Positions 40,522 through 57,786 are shown, numbered from the stretch's first letter. The stretch is 64,000 nucleotides of DNA from Yimella sp. cx-51 (GCF_017654605.1 NZ_CP072113.1:620001-684000), one strand, 5' to 3'. Numbers and translations: made by a program. Notes: generated by a model not told the origin, from the sequence alone.

Positions 40522-41502
40522 ATGAGCGGCATGAAGCTCACCACCGAGAAAAACCTCATGGTGTTCTCCGGGCGGGCCCACCCGGCGCTGGCGCAGGCCG
40601 TCGCTGACGAACTCGGCACCACGCTGGTGCCCACCGAAGCCCGCGACTTCGCCAACTCCGAGACCTACGTGCGGTTCGATGAATCGGTGCGTGGTTGCGA
40701 TGCCTTCGTGATCCAGTCGCACACGGCGCCGATCAACCACAACATCATGGAACAACTGATCATGGTCGACGCCCTCAAGCGCGCGTCCGCCAAGCGCATC
40801 AGCGTGATCACGCCGTTCTACGGGTACGCGCGCCAGGACAAGAAGTCGCGCGGACGCGAACCGATCAGCGCCCGGCTCATGGCCGACATGTTCAAGGTGG
40901 CCGGTGCCGATCGCCTGATGGCGGTCGACCTGCACACCGACCAGATCCAGGGCTTCTTCGACGGCCCGGTCGACCACCTGCAGGCGCTGCCGATCCTCGC
41001 CGAGTACGTCGCCGACAAGTACTCCAGCGAAGACCTCGCCGTCGTCTCGCCGGACGCCGGACGCATCAAGGTGGCCGAGCAGTGGTCGAAGCGTCTCAAC
41101 GGCGCTCCGCTGGCCTTCATCCACAAGACCCGCGACGTCACACGTCCCAACCAGAGCGTCGCCAACCGCGTCATCGGCAAGGTCGAGGGACGCACCTGCA
41201 TCCTGGTCGACGACATGATCGACTCCGGCGGCACCATCTGCCACGCGGCCGAGGCGCTCATGAAGGACGGCGCGGCCAGTGTGATCATCGCCGCCACCCA
41301 CGCCATCCTGTCGGGTCCGGCTGTCGAGCGACTGCGTGATTCCGTGGCTCGTGAGGTCATCGTCACCGACACCCTTCCGATCACGCCCGACAAGCAGTTC
41401 GACAAGCTGACCGCGCTGTCGATCGCACCGCTGCTCTCCGAAGCGATCCACCAGGTCTTCGAGGACGGTTCGGTCACCTCGATGTTCGACGGTCTGTCCT
41501 GA
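40522..41502 (+). CDS. prs: Ribose-phosphate pyrophosphokinase
   Basis: 326 aa from ATG 40522; a longer frame from 40372 lies inside glmU. Class I PRPP synthetase: FSGRAHPALAQAVADELG, SETYVRFDESVRG, YGYARQDKKSRGREPISARL (ATP and Mg2+ loop), DLHTDQIQGFFDGPVD, VVSPDAGRIKVAEQW and the PRPP-binding LVDDMIDSGGTICHAAEAL. It makes PRPP for nucleotides, histidine, tryptophan and, in actinobacteria, decaprenyl-phosphoribose. The second gene of the glmU operon, ending at a terminator. Confidence 0.97.
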   Translation: MSGMKLTTEKNLMVFSGRAHPALAQAVADELGTTLVPTEARDFANSETYVRFDESVRGCDAFVIQSHTAPINHNIMEQLIMVDALKRASAKRISVITPFYGYARQDKKSRGREPISARLMADMFKVAGADRLMAVDLHTDQIQGFFDGPVDHLQALPILAEYVADKYSSEDLAVVSPDAGRIKVAEQWSKRLNGAPLAFIHKTRDVTRPNQSVANRVIGKVEGRTCILVDDMIDSGGTICHAAEALMKDGAASVIIAATHAILSGPAVERLRDSVAREVIVTDTLPITPDKQFDKLTALSIAPLLSEAIHQVFEDGSVTSMFDGLS

Positions 41503-41514
41503 CCAACACTTGTT

Positions 41515-41552
41515 CAGCAGGGCTTCCCGACACCCATCGGGGAGCCCTGCTG
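41515..41552 (+). terminator. Terminator of glmU–prs
   Basis: CAGCAGGGCTTCCCGA (41515-41530) against TCGGGGAGCCCTGCTG (41537-41552): 16 positions with one T-G pair, 6-nt loop, 12 bp after the prs stop. Confidence 0.85.
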
Positions 41553-41749
41553 CGATTTGGGCGGCTGGGCGCTCACCCGTAGGATGGTCGGCGTTGCCTC
41601 GGCGAGGGACGTCGTGCGGTGTGCCGCCAGTCCGTGATCGACGCGGTGGATGTGCTCCTTGCGCGTGTCTGTGCGAGTTGAGCGTCTACCCAGTCATCCA
41701 CGGATCAGCACCCCCGCACGAGCTTCCCGTGCCGAGGGAACGCGCAAAA

Positions 41750-41755
41750 TACGTT
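41750..41755 (+). promoter_or_regulatory. -10 box upstream of rplY
   Basis: TACGTT, predicting a 5' leader of about 14 nt that keeps the AAAGGA ribosome-binding site. The rest of the 273-bp gap before rplY shows no gene. Confidence 0.35.
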
Positions 41756-41775
41756 GACCCACAAAGGAATTGATC

Positions 41776-42465
41776 ATGGCTCAGACCCCCGACCTGCGAC
41801 TCGTCGCCGAGGCCCGCACCGAGTTCGGCAAGGGCGCCGCACGCCGCATCCGCCGCGCCGACAAGATCCCCGCAGTGCTCTACGGCCACGGCAGCGACCC
41901 GGTGCACGTCACCCTCCCGGGCCACGACACCATGCTGGCGCTCAAGGGCAACGCGAACGCCGTGCTCACCATCGTCATGCCGGACGGTGACGACCAGCTC
42001 GCGCTGGCCAAGGACGTCCAGCGCGAGGTGCTGCGCCCCTTCATCGAGCACATCGACCTCATCATGATCCGCAAGGGCGAGAAGGTCATCGTCGACGTTC
42101 CGGTGATCGTTGAAGGCGACGCTGCCCCGGAGACCAACGTCATCACCGACAGCACCGTGCTCTCGGTCGAGGCTGACGCGCTCAGCATCCCCGAGTCGTT
42201 CACCGTGTCGGTGGAGGGCCTGGAGGCCGGCTCGCAGATCCTGGCCAAGGACGTCCAGCTTCCCTCGGGTGTCACGCTCATCTCCGACGAAGAACTGCTC
42301 GTCGTCAACGTCACCCAGCAGGTGTCGGCTGAGGAGCTCGAGGCCGAGCTGGCCGAGGCCGAGGACGAGGCCGGCATCGAGCGCGAAGAGTCGGACGAGG
42401 AGAAGGAAGAGGCTGCCGAAGGCGCCGAGTCGTCCGAGGAGTCGGGCGAAGGCGACGACGCCTGA
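41776..42465 (+). CDS. rplY: 50S ribosomal protein L25 / general stress protein Ctc
   Basis: 229 aa, the long Ctc form. Residues about 8-100 are the L25 RNA-binding domain (ARTEFGKGAARRIRRADKIPAVLYGHG, DDQLALAKDVQREVLR, FIEHIDLIMIRKGEKV); 100-190 is the Ctc beta domain; the last 40 residues are almost all acidic (EEKEEAAEGAESSEES). It binds 5S rRNA in the large subunit. ATG 41776 has AAAGGA in front. Followed by a terminator and pth, as in other actinobacteria. Confidence 0.95.
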   Translation: MAQTPDLRLVAEARTEFGKGAARRIRRADKIPAVLYGHGSDPVHVTLPGHDTMLALKGNANAVLTIVMPDGDDQLALAKDVQREVLRPFIEHIDLIMIRKGEKVIVDVPVIVEGDAAPETNVITDSTVLSVEADALSIPESFTVSVEGLEAGSQILAKDVQLPSGVTLISDEELLVVNVTQQVSAEELEAELAEAEDEAGIEREESDEEKEEAAEGAESSEESGEGDDA

Positions 42466-42482
42466 TCCACCTAGTTCGCAGT

Positions 42483-42516
42483 CACGGCCGGGCCCCGCAA
42501 TGGGTGCCCGGCCGTG
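42483..42516 (+). terminator. Terminator of rplY
   Basis: CACGGCCGGG (42483-42492) pairs perfectly with CCCGGCCGTG (42507-42516), 18 bp after the rplY stop. Confidence 0.8.
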
Positions 42517-42556
42517 CCGTATCTGCCAGAACGCTGGAAAGGCATACTGACTGACC

Positions 42557-43147
<591 letters not shown>

Positions 43148-43246
43148 ACCACGCGGGGGAGCACAAGCCCTCTCCCGTACGTTGAAGCGCACGCAGGTAC
43201 TCACCGAGCAAGCGCAGGACAACAACCACAGGACAAGGAGCAGCCC

Positions 43247-43402
43247 ATGCAGGATTGGCCACTGTCGGCGAAGTTGGTGGTGCTGCTGCTGGTGCTGCTG
43301 GTCGCGGTGCCCTTGGTCTTCAAGCTGGTCAACGCGGTGATGACGATCGTGGTCGTCGCCGTCCTCGGCTTCGTCGGTTACAAGCTGCTCGCTAACAAGT
43401 AG
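43247..43402 (+). CDS. Small membrane protein, 51 aa
   Basis: ATG 43247 has ACAAGGAG at ideal distance and opens a 51-codon frame ending TAG at 43400-43402. Nearly the whole protein is hydrophobic: a first helix LVVLLLVLLVAVPLVFKLV (about 10-28) and a second VMTIVVVAVLGFVGYKLLA (about 32-49), with a single short turn between. It could be a two-helix hairpin. The excellent ribosome-binding site and codon use argue for a real gene. No named family recognised. It lies 100 bp after pth and 144 bp before mfd. Confidence 0.65.
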   Translation: MQDWPLSAKLVVLLLVLLVAVPLVFKLVNAVMTIVVVAVLGFVGYKLLANK

Positions 43403-43471
43403 CTGTCGAGGCACCTGCAGATCTCGGCCACAACCCTGATCCGCGATCACGAACCTGTCAGACGACGGGCG

Positions 43472-43477
43472 TAGACT
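43472..43477 (+). promoter_or_regulatory. -10 box upstream of mfd
   Basis: TAGACT, giving a leader of about 60 nt to the GTG at 43546. Confidence 0.3.
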
Positions 43478-43545
43478 TCAATCCTCACCCCGGTCAGTTT
43501 CTGATGCGGGGCCTTCCTGCGTTGCCTCCCGAAAGGCCCATCAGC

Positions 43546-47118
<3,573 letters not shown>

Positions 47119-47201
47119 TGATCGACCACCGGCGGCGCGCGATGGCCCTCGACCGAGGGCATGGCATCATGTTGGCGCTGGTCCGTCCCCGAGAGGAACC
47201 C

Positions 47202-47720
47202 ATGTCCCGTCGCTCGTTGCGCGTCGTCACCGCCGCTGTCGCGGTCACCTCCGTGACCGTTCTTGCCGGTTGCACCCCCACCGGAGGCACCGCCGCCACG
47301 TACGGCGACACCTCGATCAGCGACGAGAGTGTGCAGACCGCGGTGCGCGACATCCTCAAGGAGGAGCCGCAGTCGGGCTTCGACAACCTCTCCGCGGCGA
47401 TCTTCCAGGTGCTGCGCGGCGAGCTGAGCACGCTCGCCCGTAAGCACGGCGTCTACGTGGCGCCCGACGCCGCGAAGGCCGCGTGGTTCAAGAAGACGAA
47501 GAACCCCAGCCAGGCCGCGGTCGACACCGCTGTCGGCAGCATCAACTTCGGCCGGTTGCGCACCAGCGAGAAGGGTCAGGCCGACCTGATGAAGCTGTTC
47601 AAGACCGCTGATGTGCAGCTCAACCCGCGTTACGGCAAGTGGGTGAAGGGCACCGGCCCCGCCGAGTCGACCACCGACTGGATCAAGACGCCGACCGCTA
47701 TGCCGAGTCTGTCGAACTGA
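47202..47720 (+). CDS. Lipoprotein, SurA-N-like, between mfd and mazG
   Basis: 172 aa from ATG 47202, which has GAGAGGA directly upstream; the longer frame starts inside mfd. Signal peptide with lipobox LAGC (Cys 24). The mature part has TYGDTSISDESVQTAVRDILKEE ... LSAAIFQVLRGELSTLARKHGVYVAPDAA in pieces, a helical arrangement like the N-terminal domain of SurA-type chaperones but without a PPIase domain. The C-terminal third ends in a WIKTPTAMPSL tail. Lipid-anchored outside the membrane; a chaperone role is only a suggestion. Confidence 0.78.
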   Translation: MSRRSLRVVTAAVAVTSVTVLAGCTPTGGTAATYGDTSISDESVQTAVRDILKEEPQSGFDNLSAAIFQVLRGELSTLARKHGVYVAPDAAKAAWFKKTKNPSQAAVDTAVGSINFGRLRTSEKGQADLMKLFKTADVQLNPRYGKWVKGTGPAESTTDWIKTPTAMPSLSN

Positions 47721-47724
47721 GGCG

Positions 47725-48678
47725 ATGACACCTGGCCTGACGCTGCTGGTCACCAGTCCGCGCGTCCCCGCGGGGTTGTTGACCCACGACGCCTGGCAGG
47801 CATTGCACGCAGCTGGCGCAGTGCTGGCCGTCTCGTCCGACGACCCGGTGCCGGCGGCGGTCAACGCCTCCGGCGTCACCGTGATCGAAGCTGCCTACGA
47901 CTCGCCCCTGGTGCTCGGACGCGAACTCGCGAGTCGCGCGCGCTCCGAGAACATCGTCTGGATCGTCTCCCCGGACGGTGATCCCGGTCTGACCGACGCC
48001 CTCGCAGGCGAACTCACCCGCCTGGACGACGCCGCGCCGATCGAGATGCTGGTCGGTTCCTGGGACGTCCCCGGTGCCCGGTTGCTCGACGCCGTCGCGG
48101 TGATGGACACCCTGCGCTCACCCGGAGGCTGCCCCTGGGACGCGAAGCAGACTCACCAGAGCCTGGCGAAATACCTTCTGGAGGAGGCGCACGAAACGGT
48201 CGAGGCTATCGACGCCGGTGACCGCGACCACCTTCGCGAAGAACTCGGGGACGTGCTGCTCCAGGTGCTCTTCCACGCCCGCATCGCAGCTGATGACACC
48301 GACGATGCCTGGGACGTCGACGACGTCGCCGCCGAACTGGTGAACAAGCTGGTGCGACGCCATCCGCACGTCTTCGCAGACGGCGACGCCTCCACTCCCG
48401 AAGAGGTCGAGACGGCCTGGGAGCAGATCAAGGCGGCGGAGAAGGCCGAGCGTGCGCAGAGCGAGGCGCCCCTGCTCGAAGGCATTCCCAAGTCACTCTC
48501 GACGCTGCTCATCGCCGACAAGGTGCTGGCCCGCCGCGAACGAGCAGGCGAGGTCGACCTCCCGCAAGGCGCCGATCTGGGCGACCAGCTGCTGGCGCTC
48601 GTCGCGCAGGCCCGCGCATCCGGCATCGACGCCGATCAGGCGCTGCGCGCATCCCTGAACAAGCTGGCCGGCAACTGA
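47725..48678 (+). CDS. mazG: Nucleoside triphosphate pyrophosphohydrolase MazG
   Basis: 317 aa. Residues about 1-110 are an actinobacterial N-terminal extension of Rossmann character (LTLLVTSPRVPAGLLTHDAW, ENIVWIVSPDGDPGLTDAL). The MazG core follows: MDTLRSPGGCPWDAKQTHQSLAKYLLEEAHETVEAI with the EExxH/ExxD metal site, LREELGDVLLQVLFHARIA, VRRHPHVFADGDA and the second repeat. It hydrolyses abnormal NTPs to NMP and pyrophosphate. ATG is 4 nt after the lipoprotein stop, so the genes are coupled with mfd. Confidence 0.94.
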   Translation: MTPGLTLLVTSPRVPAGLLTHDAWQALHAAGAVLAVSSDDPVPAAVNASGVTVIEAAYDSPLVLGRELASRARSENIVWIVSPDGDPGLTDALAGELTRLDDAAPIEMLVGSWDVPGARLLDAVAVMDTLRSPGGCPWDAKQTHQSLAKYLLEEAHETVEAIDAGDRDHLREELGDVLLQVLFHARIAADDTDDAWDVDDVAAELVNKLVRRHPHVFADGDASTPEEVETAWEQIKAAEKAERAQSEAPLLEGIPKSLSTLLIADKVLARRERAGEVDLPQGADLGDQLLALVAQARASGIDADQALRASLNKLAGN

Positions 48679-50302
<1,624 letters not shown>

Positions 50303-50331
50303 CAGTCTGATCTGATTCGAAAGTTGTTGGT

Positions 50332-50862
50332 ATGACACGCGATTCGCGGCCAGCGGGCCGGTCGAAGGGCCGGGGCAGTTCACGGCCCGCTGCCGCGCGT
50401 CGCGGTCCTACCCGTCCGACGATCGCTCGGGACGAACGTTCCGCGACCGGGCGGCTGGCAGCGCTGCGCCAGCACGCCCGGCAGCGTCCGCAGTCGATGC
50501 GGCGGCTGACGATCCTGGGCGGTCTGTTGTTGTTCCTCGCGGTGATCATCACCCCGACCCTCAACAGCTATCTGCAGCAGCAGCACCAGATCGACAAACT
50601 CGGCGCAGACGTCACGCAGCAGCGCAAGGATGTCGCGTCCAAGCAGACGGAACTCAAGCGTTGGCAAGACCCGAAGTTCGTCAAGCAGCAGGCCCGCGAC
50701 CGGCTCGGTTTCGTCACGCCAGGTGAGCAGCTCACCGTGCTGGTCGATGAGAACGGCAAGGCTGTCGGGTCGGTCGACCCGGCGGGCAAGAAGGTCTCCA
50801 CCAACCCGTGGTACGGCCAGGTATGGCAGTCGGTCGTCTCGGCGAACCGGGGCGGCAAGTGA
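50332..50862 (+). CDS. ftsB: Septum formation initiator FtsB/DivIC
   Basis: 176 aa. A basic, disordered cytoplasmic N-terminus of about 55 residues, one membrane helix (LTILGGLLLFLAVIITPTL, 60-78), then a coiled coil (LQQQHQIDKLGADVTQQRKDVASKQTELKRW in parts) and the family end DPKFVKQQARDRLGFVTPGE. With FtsQ and FtsL homologues it forms the subcomplex that activates septal peptidoglycan synthesis. Its stop overlaps the DUF501 start by 4 bases. The order eno–ftsB–DUF501–ppx is conserved in actinobacteria. Confidence 0.93.
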   Translation: MTRDSRPAGRSKGRGSSRPAAARRGPTRPTIARDERSATGRLAALRQHARQRPQSMRRLTILGGLLLFLAVIITPTLNSYLQQQHQIDKLGADVTQQRKDVASKQTELKRWQDPKFVKQQARDRLGFVTPGEQLTVLVDENGKAVGSVDPAGKKVSTNPWYGQVWQSVVSANRGGK

Positions 50863-51365
50863 GTGCTGCGATCGATCCGGCCGACATCGCCGCGATCGAA
50901 GCCCAGCTCGGACGTGTGCCCCGCGGAGTCGTCGAGATCGCCGGTCGTTGCCCGTGCGGTTGCCCCACGGTCGTCCGTACCCTCCCGCGCTTGCCGGACG
51001 GCACGCCGTTCCCCACCTCGTTCTACGCCACCTGCCCACGGCTCACCGGCGCGATCAGCACCCTCGAGGCCAGCGGCATGATGCGCGAGATGACGCAGGC
51101 GCTCCAGGACGACCCCGAACTCGCGGCGGCCTACCGGGCAGCCCACGACGACTACCTGCGCCAGCGCGCCGAACTCGGCCAGGTCGAGGAGATCGACGGT
51201 ATCTCCGCTGGCGGTATGCCTGACCGCGTCAAGTGCCTGCACGTCCTGGTGGCCCACTCCATCGCGGTCGGCCCAGGAGTGAATCCGTTGGGAGACAAGG
51301 CATTGGCCGCTCTGCCCACGTGGTGGGAGAACGGTTGCTGCACACCCCGGGAGGACGAAGCATGA
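50859..51365 (+). CDS. DUF501 protein
   Basis: 168 aa from GTG 50859, overlapping the ftsB stop; a longer frame lies inside ftsB. The DUF501 core is clear: RVPRGVVEIAGRCPCGCPTVVRTLPRLPDGTPFPTSFYATCPRLTGAISTLEASG in segments along about 17-70, then LAAAYRAAHDDYLRQRAEL and VKCLHVLVAHSIAVGPGVNPLGDKAL. The Cys/His positions suggest metal binding. Function unknown, though constant linkage with ftsB and ppx hints at growth control. The stop overlaps the ppx ATG (ATGA). Confidence 0.93.
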   Translation: MSAAIDPADIAAIEAQLGRVPRGVVEIAGRCPCGCPTVVRTLPRLPDGTPFPTSFYATCPRLTGAISTLEASGMMREMTQALQDDPELAAAYRAAHDDYLRQRAELGQVEEIDGISAGGMPDRVKCLHVLVAHSIAVGPGVNPLGDKALAALPTWWENGCCTPREDEA

Positions 51366-52303
51366 GGGTCGGCGCGATCGACTGCGGCACCAATTCGATC
51401 CGGCTGCTGGTCGCCGACGTCGATGATTCAGGCGTGCTCACCGACGTGGAGCGCACCATGCGGATCGTCCGCCTCGGCCAAGGGGTCGACGTCACCGGCC
51501 GGATCGCCGACGAAGCAATGGCCCGGACGCTCGAAGCCGCCCGCGACTACGCGAAGACCTGTGAAGAACTCGGTGTCGAGAAAGCGCGGTTCGTCGCCAC
51601 TTCTGCGTCCCGAGACGCTTCGAACGCCGCTGAGTTCATCGATGGTGTGCGAGATGCCTTCTCCCACTTCGGAATTGCTCCCGAGGTCGTCTCCGGCCTC
51701 GAAGAAGCCTCGCTGAGCTTCCGGGGCGCCACCGGCGATGTCATCGCCTCGGGTGCATCCGCTCCCTATCTCGTGGTCGATCTCGGCGGAGGGTCGACCG
51801 AGTTCGTGCGCGGCACCGACTCGGTCGAGCGCTCCATCTCGATGGACATCGGCTGTGTGCGTATGACCGAGCGCCACCTACGCTCCGACCCGCCCACCGA
51901 GCGGGAGATCGCAGTAGCACTGGTCGACATCAATGCTGCAATCGACGAGGCGGAGCAGGAGGTCGGCTTCGAGGGCATCGGATCACTGGTCGGTCTTGCC
52001 GGCTCGATCGCCACGATCACCGCCAACGCGCTCCACCTGCCCGGATACGACAAGAAGCTCATCCACGGCACGCGGTTGCCCGTGGCCGACGCTGAGAGCT
52101 CCTGCACCGAGTTGCTGTCGGCCTCGCGCGAACAGCGCGCGGCGATGCCTTTCATGCATCCCGGACGCGTCGATGTCATCGGTGCTGGGGCATTGATCTG
52201 GCGCACGATCGTGCAGCGCGTTGCCGCAGCCAGCGGCATCGAAGCCACGATCACCAGCGAGAAGGACATCCTCGACGGCATCGCGCTGTCGGTCGCCGAC
52301 TGA
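51362..52303 (+). CDS. ppx: Ppx/GppA exopolyphosphatase
   Basis: 313 aa from ATG 51362. ASKHA fold with the first phosphate loop AIDCGTNSIRLLVAD, EELGVEKARFVATSASRDASN, LVVDLGGGSTEFVRG (second phosphate loop), SISMDIGCVRMTE and VIGAGALIWRTIVQ near the end. Only the N-terminal two domains of the E. coli enzymes are present, which is normal for the short actinobacterial Ppx1 type. It degrades polyphosphate or pppGpp; which one is not decidable from sequence. Last gene of the eno operon. Confidence 0.93.
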   Translation: MRVGAIDCGTNSIRLLVADVDDSGVLTDVERTMRIVRLGQGVDVTGRIADEAMARTLEAARDYAKTCEELGVEKARFVATSASRDASNAAEFIDGVRDAFSHFGIAPEVVSGLEEASLSFRGATGDVIASGASAPYLVVDLGGGSTEFVRGTDSVERSISMDIGCVRMTERHLRSDPPTEREIAVALVDINAAIDEAEQEVGFEGIGSLVGLAGSIATITANALHLPGYDKKLIHGTRLPVADAESSCTELLSASREQRAAMPFMHPGRVDVIGAGALIWRTIVQRVAAASGIEATITSEKDILDGIALSVAD

Positions 52304-52351
52304 AAGATGCCGTTCGGCGCTCGGGAGTGGGCCGCATCACAGGCCGCCAAC

Positions 52352-52357
52352 TAGGCT
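52352..52357 (+). promoter_or_regulatory. -10 box upstream of mutA
   Basis: TAGGCT in the 167-bp gap between ppx and mutA; it would give a leader of about 105 nt. Confidence 0.3.
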
Positions 52358-52470
52358 GACAACCGGCCGACACCGTGGTCGGTGCCTGCATTCCTTCTGG
52401 AGGTTGGTTCGGTGAAGTGCTTGAGGGTCATGCGAACTCGCGCCGTGCGCGTCAGTGCGACGGCGGCATC

Positions 52471-54380
52471 ATGAGCGATCACCTCGACGGCCCCGAGAGC
52501 GACCTCGACCCCACGCAGACCACCGGCGCCGAGAGCGATGTGCTCACCCTGGCCGACGGTTTCCCGGTGCTCGACCACGCCAGGTGGCAGCACATGGCGG
52601 CTGCCGTTCTCAACCGCGGGCGTCCAGATGACAAAAAGCTCTCCGGCGAGCAGGCGCAGAAGAGGCTGCGCGTCACGACACCGGACGGCCTGGAGATCGA
52701 CGCCCTCTACTCCGCGCCCGCCGACGGTCGGGCGCTGGGCCACCCGGGCGTGATGCCCTTTGTCCGCGGGTCGTCGGTGCGCACCGGTGACTCGGACGCC
52801 TGGCAGATCCGTCAGTGGCACGACGACCCAGACCCGGCTGCGTCCGCGAAAGCGGTGTTGGCCGACCTGCAGGGCGGCGCACACGCGGTGTGGATGCAAC
52901 TCGGCGCCGACGGCATCACAGTCGACGACCTCCCGACCGTTCTCGATGGCGTGCACCTGGAGATGGCGGCACTGCACGTCAGCACTGCGGACGATCAGAT
53001 CGCCGCTGCGCGCGCCGCCGTCGACCTCTGGGAATCGAAGGAGCTCGAAGGCTTCACCGTGCGTGGCGGCCTCGGCATCGATCGTCTCGGCGCCATCGCC
53101 CGTGGCAATGCCGAACCTGAGAAGCGGGATGTGCTGCGTCTGGTGCGCACCTGTGTCGGCACGTACCCGACCGTTCGCTCGCTCACCGTCGACGCCACGA
53201 TCTACCACGAAGCCGGCGCCGGGGCAGTCGAAGAAGTCGCTTGCGCCATCGCCACCGGAGTCGCCTACCTGCGCGGTCTCGAACAGTCGGGAGTGACTGC
53301 GGCACAGACCTATTCGCAGATCGAGTTCCGCGTCGCCGCAGAAGCGGATCAGTTCATCACCATCGCCAAGCTGCGTGCGCTGCGCCGCCTGTGGGCGCGC
53401 GTGGGTGAAGTGTGTGGAGTGCCGGACGTGCTTCGCGGTGCCCGGCAGCACGCGGTCACCTCCCGTCGGATGATGACCCGCATCGACCCGTCGGTGAACA
53501 TGTTGCGTGCCACCACCGCCTGTTTCGCGGCCGCGGTGGGCGGGGCCGAGGCGATCACCGTGCTGCCCTACGACACAGCGTGGGGTCTGCCGGACGCCAC
53601 CTCGCGGCGTATCGCCCGCAACACCCAAATCGTGCTCGCCGAGGAGTCACACCTGGGCCGGGTGACCGACGCCGCGGGAGGTAGTTGGTATGTCGAGTCA
53701 CTGACCGATCAGCTCGCGGTCAAGGCCTGGGAGTTCTTCCAGCAGCTCGACGCCGACGGCGGTATGGAAAACGCCTTGCGCGACGGTCGGGTGGCCGACC
53801 GCATCGCCGCCGTGCGAGGGGAGCGGGAGTCCCGTCTCGACCGTCGCAGCCAGCCGATCACCGGCGTCAGCATGTTCCCGCCGGCCAGTCAGCCGCCGCT
53901 GGAGCGCGCACCACACCCGAGCATCGACCTCGTGGCCGAGCCGGCCGTCACTCCGGTGCGTGACGCGGAGGTGTTCGAGGCGTTGCGTGAACGACGCGGG
54001 GAGGGCTCGAAGGTCTTCCTCGCCTGCATCGGGGCACGCCGTGACTTCGGTGCGCGTGAGAGCTTCACCAGTAACCTGCTCCGCATCGCGGGGCTCGAAC
54101 CCGTTGTGGCAGAGGGGATCTCGGCTGAAGAACTGACAGCTGCGATGCGCGCCGCAGACAGTGACATCGTGATCCTCTGCTCCTCACCCGCCAAGTACGC
54201 CGAACTCGGAAACGAGGTCGCTGCGGCACTGCGCGACGCCGGAGCCAGGAAGGTGCTGATCGCCGGCCGAGCCCGCGAACTCGCGTCCGATGCAGCCACA
54301 CAGATCGACGGCGAGATCTACGACGGCATGGACGTGGTCGCCTTCCTCGGCGACCTCCTCGACACGTTGGGAGCACCCCG

Positions 54381-54384
<4 letters not shown>
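52471..54384 (+). CDS. mutA: Methylmalonyl-CoA mutase, small subunit
   Basis: 637 aa from ATG 52471; the longer frame has no site. The TIM-barrel domain (about 40-450) resembles MutB but lacks the active-site set: it includes [57 protein letters not shown] and [45 protein letters not shown] in segments. The C-terminal B12-fold (about 520-637) lacks the DxHxxG cobalamin motif, the normal state for the non-catalytic subunit. It pairs with MutB. Its stop overlaps the mutB ATG by 4 bases. Confidence 0.94.
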
Positions 54385-56625
<2,241 letters not shown>

Positions 56626-56633
<8 letters not shown>

Positions 56634-57639
56634 AGCACCCTCGGCCGCGGCGCTCGCCGAAGGCGTCCTCGCCGGGCGGCGCGCTGTCGTCGCCCGGGCG
56701 TTGACCCTGGTGGAGTCGTCCCGCGCCGACCACCGAGCCGTCGCCCACGAACTGCTGGAGCTCTTGGCACCGCACACCGGTCAGGCCATCCGGGTCGGCA
56801 TCTCCGGCGTTCCTGGTGCCGGGAAGTCGACCTTCATCGACGCCCTCGGCACCCGGCTCATCGAGCAGGGCCACCGCGTCGGTGTGCTCGCCGTCGACCC
56901 CTCCTCCTCCCGAAGCGGGGGCAGCATCCTCGGCGACCGCACCCGTATGGCGGCGCTCACCGCCAGCGAGGACGCCTTCGTCCGACCGTCCCCCTCGGGA
57001 TGTCACCTCGGGGGAGTGGCCCGAGCGACCAGGGAAGCGATGGTCGTGCTCGAAGCGGCCGCGTTCGACGTGCTGATCGTCGAAACGGTCGGCGTCGGGC
57101 AATCGGAAGTGGCGGTCGCCGGGATGGTCGACACCTTCCTGCTGCTGGCGCTCGCGCGATCGGGCGACCAACTGCAGGGCATCAAACGCGGCATCCTCGA
57201 GCTCGCCGATGTCATCGCGGTCAACAAGGCCGACGGCGACAACCTCGGCGAATCCCGAGTCACCGCAAGAGAACTCGCCATCGCGATGAAACTCATGTTC
57301 TCCGAGGACGATGGTGCACCGCCCCAGGTGCTCACCTGCAGCGCCCGCACCGGTGACGGGCTGCCCGAGGTCTGGCAGGCAGTGCTCGACCACCGCAACC
57401 AGCTCCTCGCTTCTGGACAACTGCAGCAGCGCCGCCTCGACCAACAGAAGCAGTGGATGTGGGCTCTGGTGGAAGACGGCTTGTGGCGCGACTTCCGCGA
57501 CAACCCGGTGCTGCAGCAGGCCAGCCCGCAGATCGAACAGGCTTTGGCCGCAGGCGAACTCGGCGCTCTCGAAGCCGCCGAGCAGCTGCTCTCCCTCTCC
57601 CGCAAGAGGGCTTCGACCACACCGACCGCGGACGCCTGA
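56626..57639 (+). CDS. meaB: Methylmalonyl-CoA mutase-associated GTPase MeaB
   Basis: 337 aa from ATG 56626 within the end of mutB; the longer frame is a shadow. G3E P-loop GTPase: Walker A GVPGAGKS at 61-68, [23 protein letters not shown], the [20 protein letters not shown] switch region and [12 protein letters not shown] (NKxD). The N-terminal helices and C-terminal dimerisation arm are present. It loads and protects adenosylcobalamin in the mutase. Translational coupling with mutB is the normal arrangement. Confidence 0.95.
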
Positions 57640-57650
57640 CCAGACCCGTC

Positions 57651-57666
57651 CGGGGCGTGCGCCCCG
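57651..57666 (+). terminator. Short hairpin after meaB
   Basis: CGGGGC (57651-57656), loop GTGC, GCCCCG (57661-57666); stem only 6 bp, no T-run, so weak evidence. Confidence 0.4.
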
Positions 57667-57700
57667 CGGGATCCGCCGCCGTCGATGTTCGGCGATCCCG

Positions 57701-57706
57701 TAATCT
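57701..57706 (+). promoter_or_regulatory. -10 box at tRNA with UAA anticodon
   Basis: TAATCT ends 6 nt before the first tRNA base, so transcription would start at or within 1-2 nt of the mature 5' end. Confidence 0.4.
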
Positions 57707-57712
57707 GACGGG

Positions 57713-57786
57713 GCCCTCGTAGCCCAACGGCAGAGGCAAGCGCCTTAAAAGCGCTCCCGGTGCGGGTTCGAATCCCGTCGAGGGCA
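57713..57786 (+). tRNA. tRNA with anticodon TAA (Leu by code), class-I shape
   Basis: 74 nt. Acceptor GCCCTCG/CGAGGGC is perfect, D stem GCC/GGC with a 10-nt loop, anticodon stem AGCGC/GCGCT around CTTAAAA (anticodon TAA, codon UUA), a 6-nt variable region CCCGGT, T stem GCGGG/CCCGT with loop TTCGAAT, discriminator A, then CCC instead of CCA. Bacterial tRNA-Leu is class II with a long variable arm; this one has none, so its amino acid is uncertain. Confidence 0.65.
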
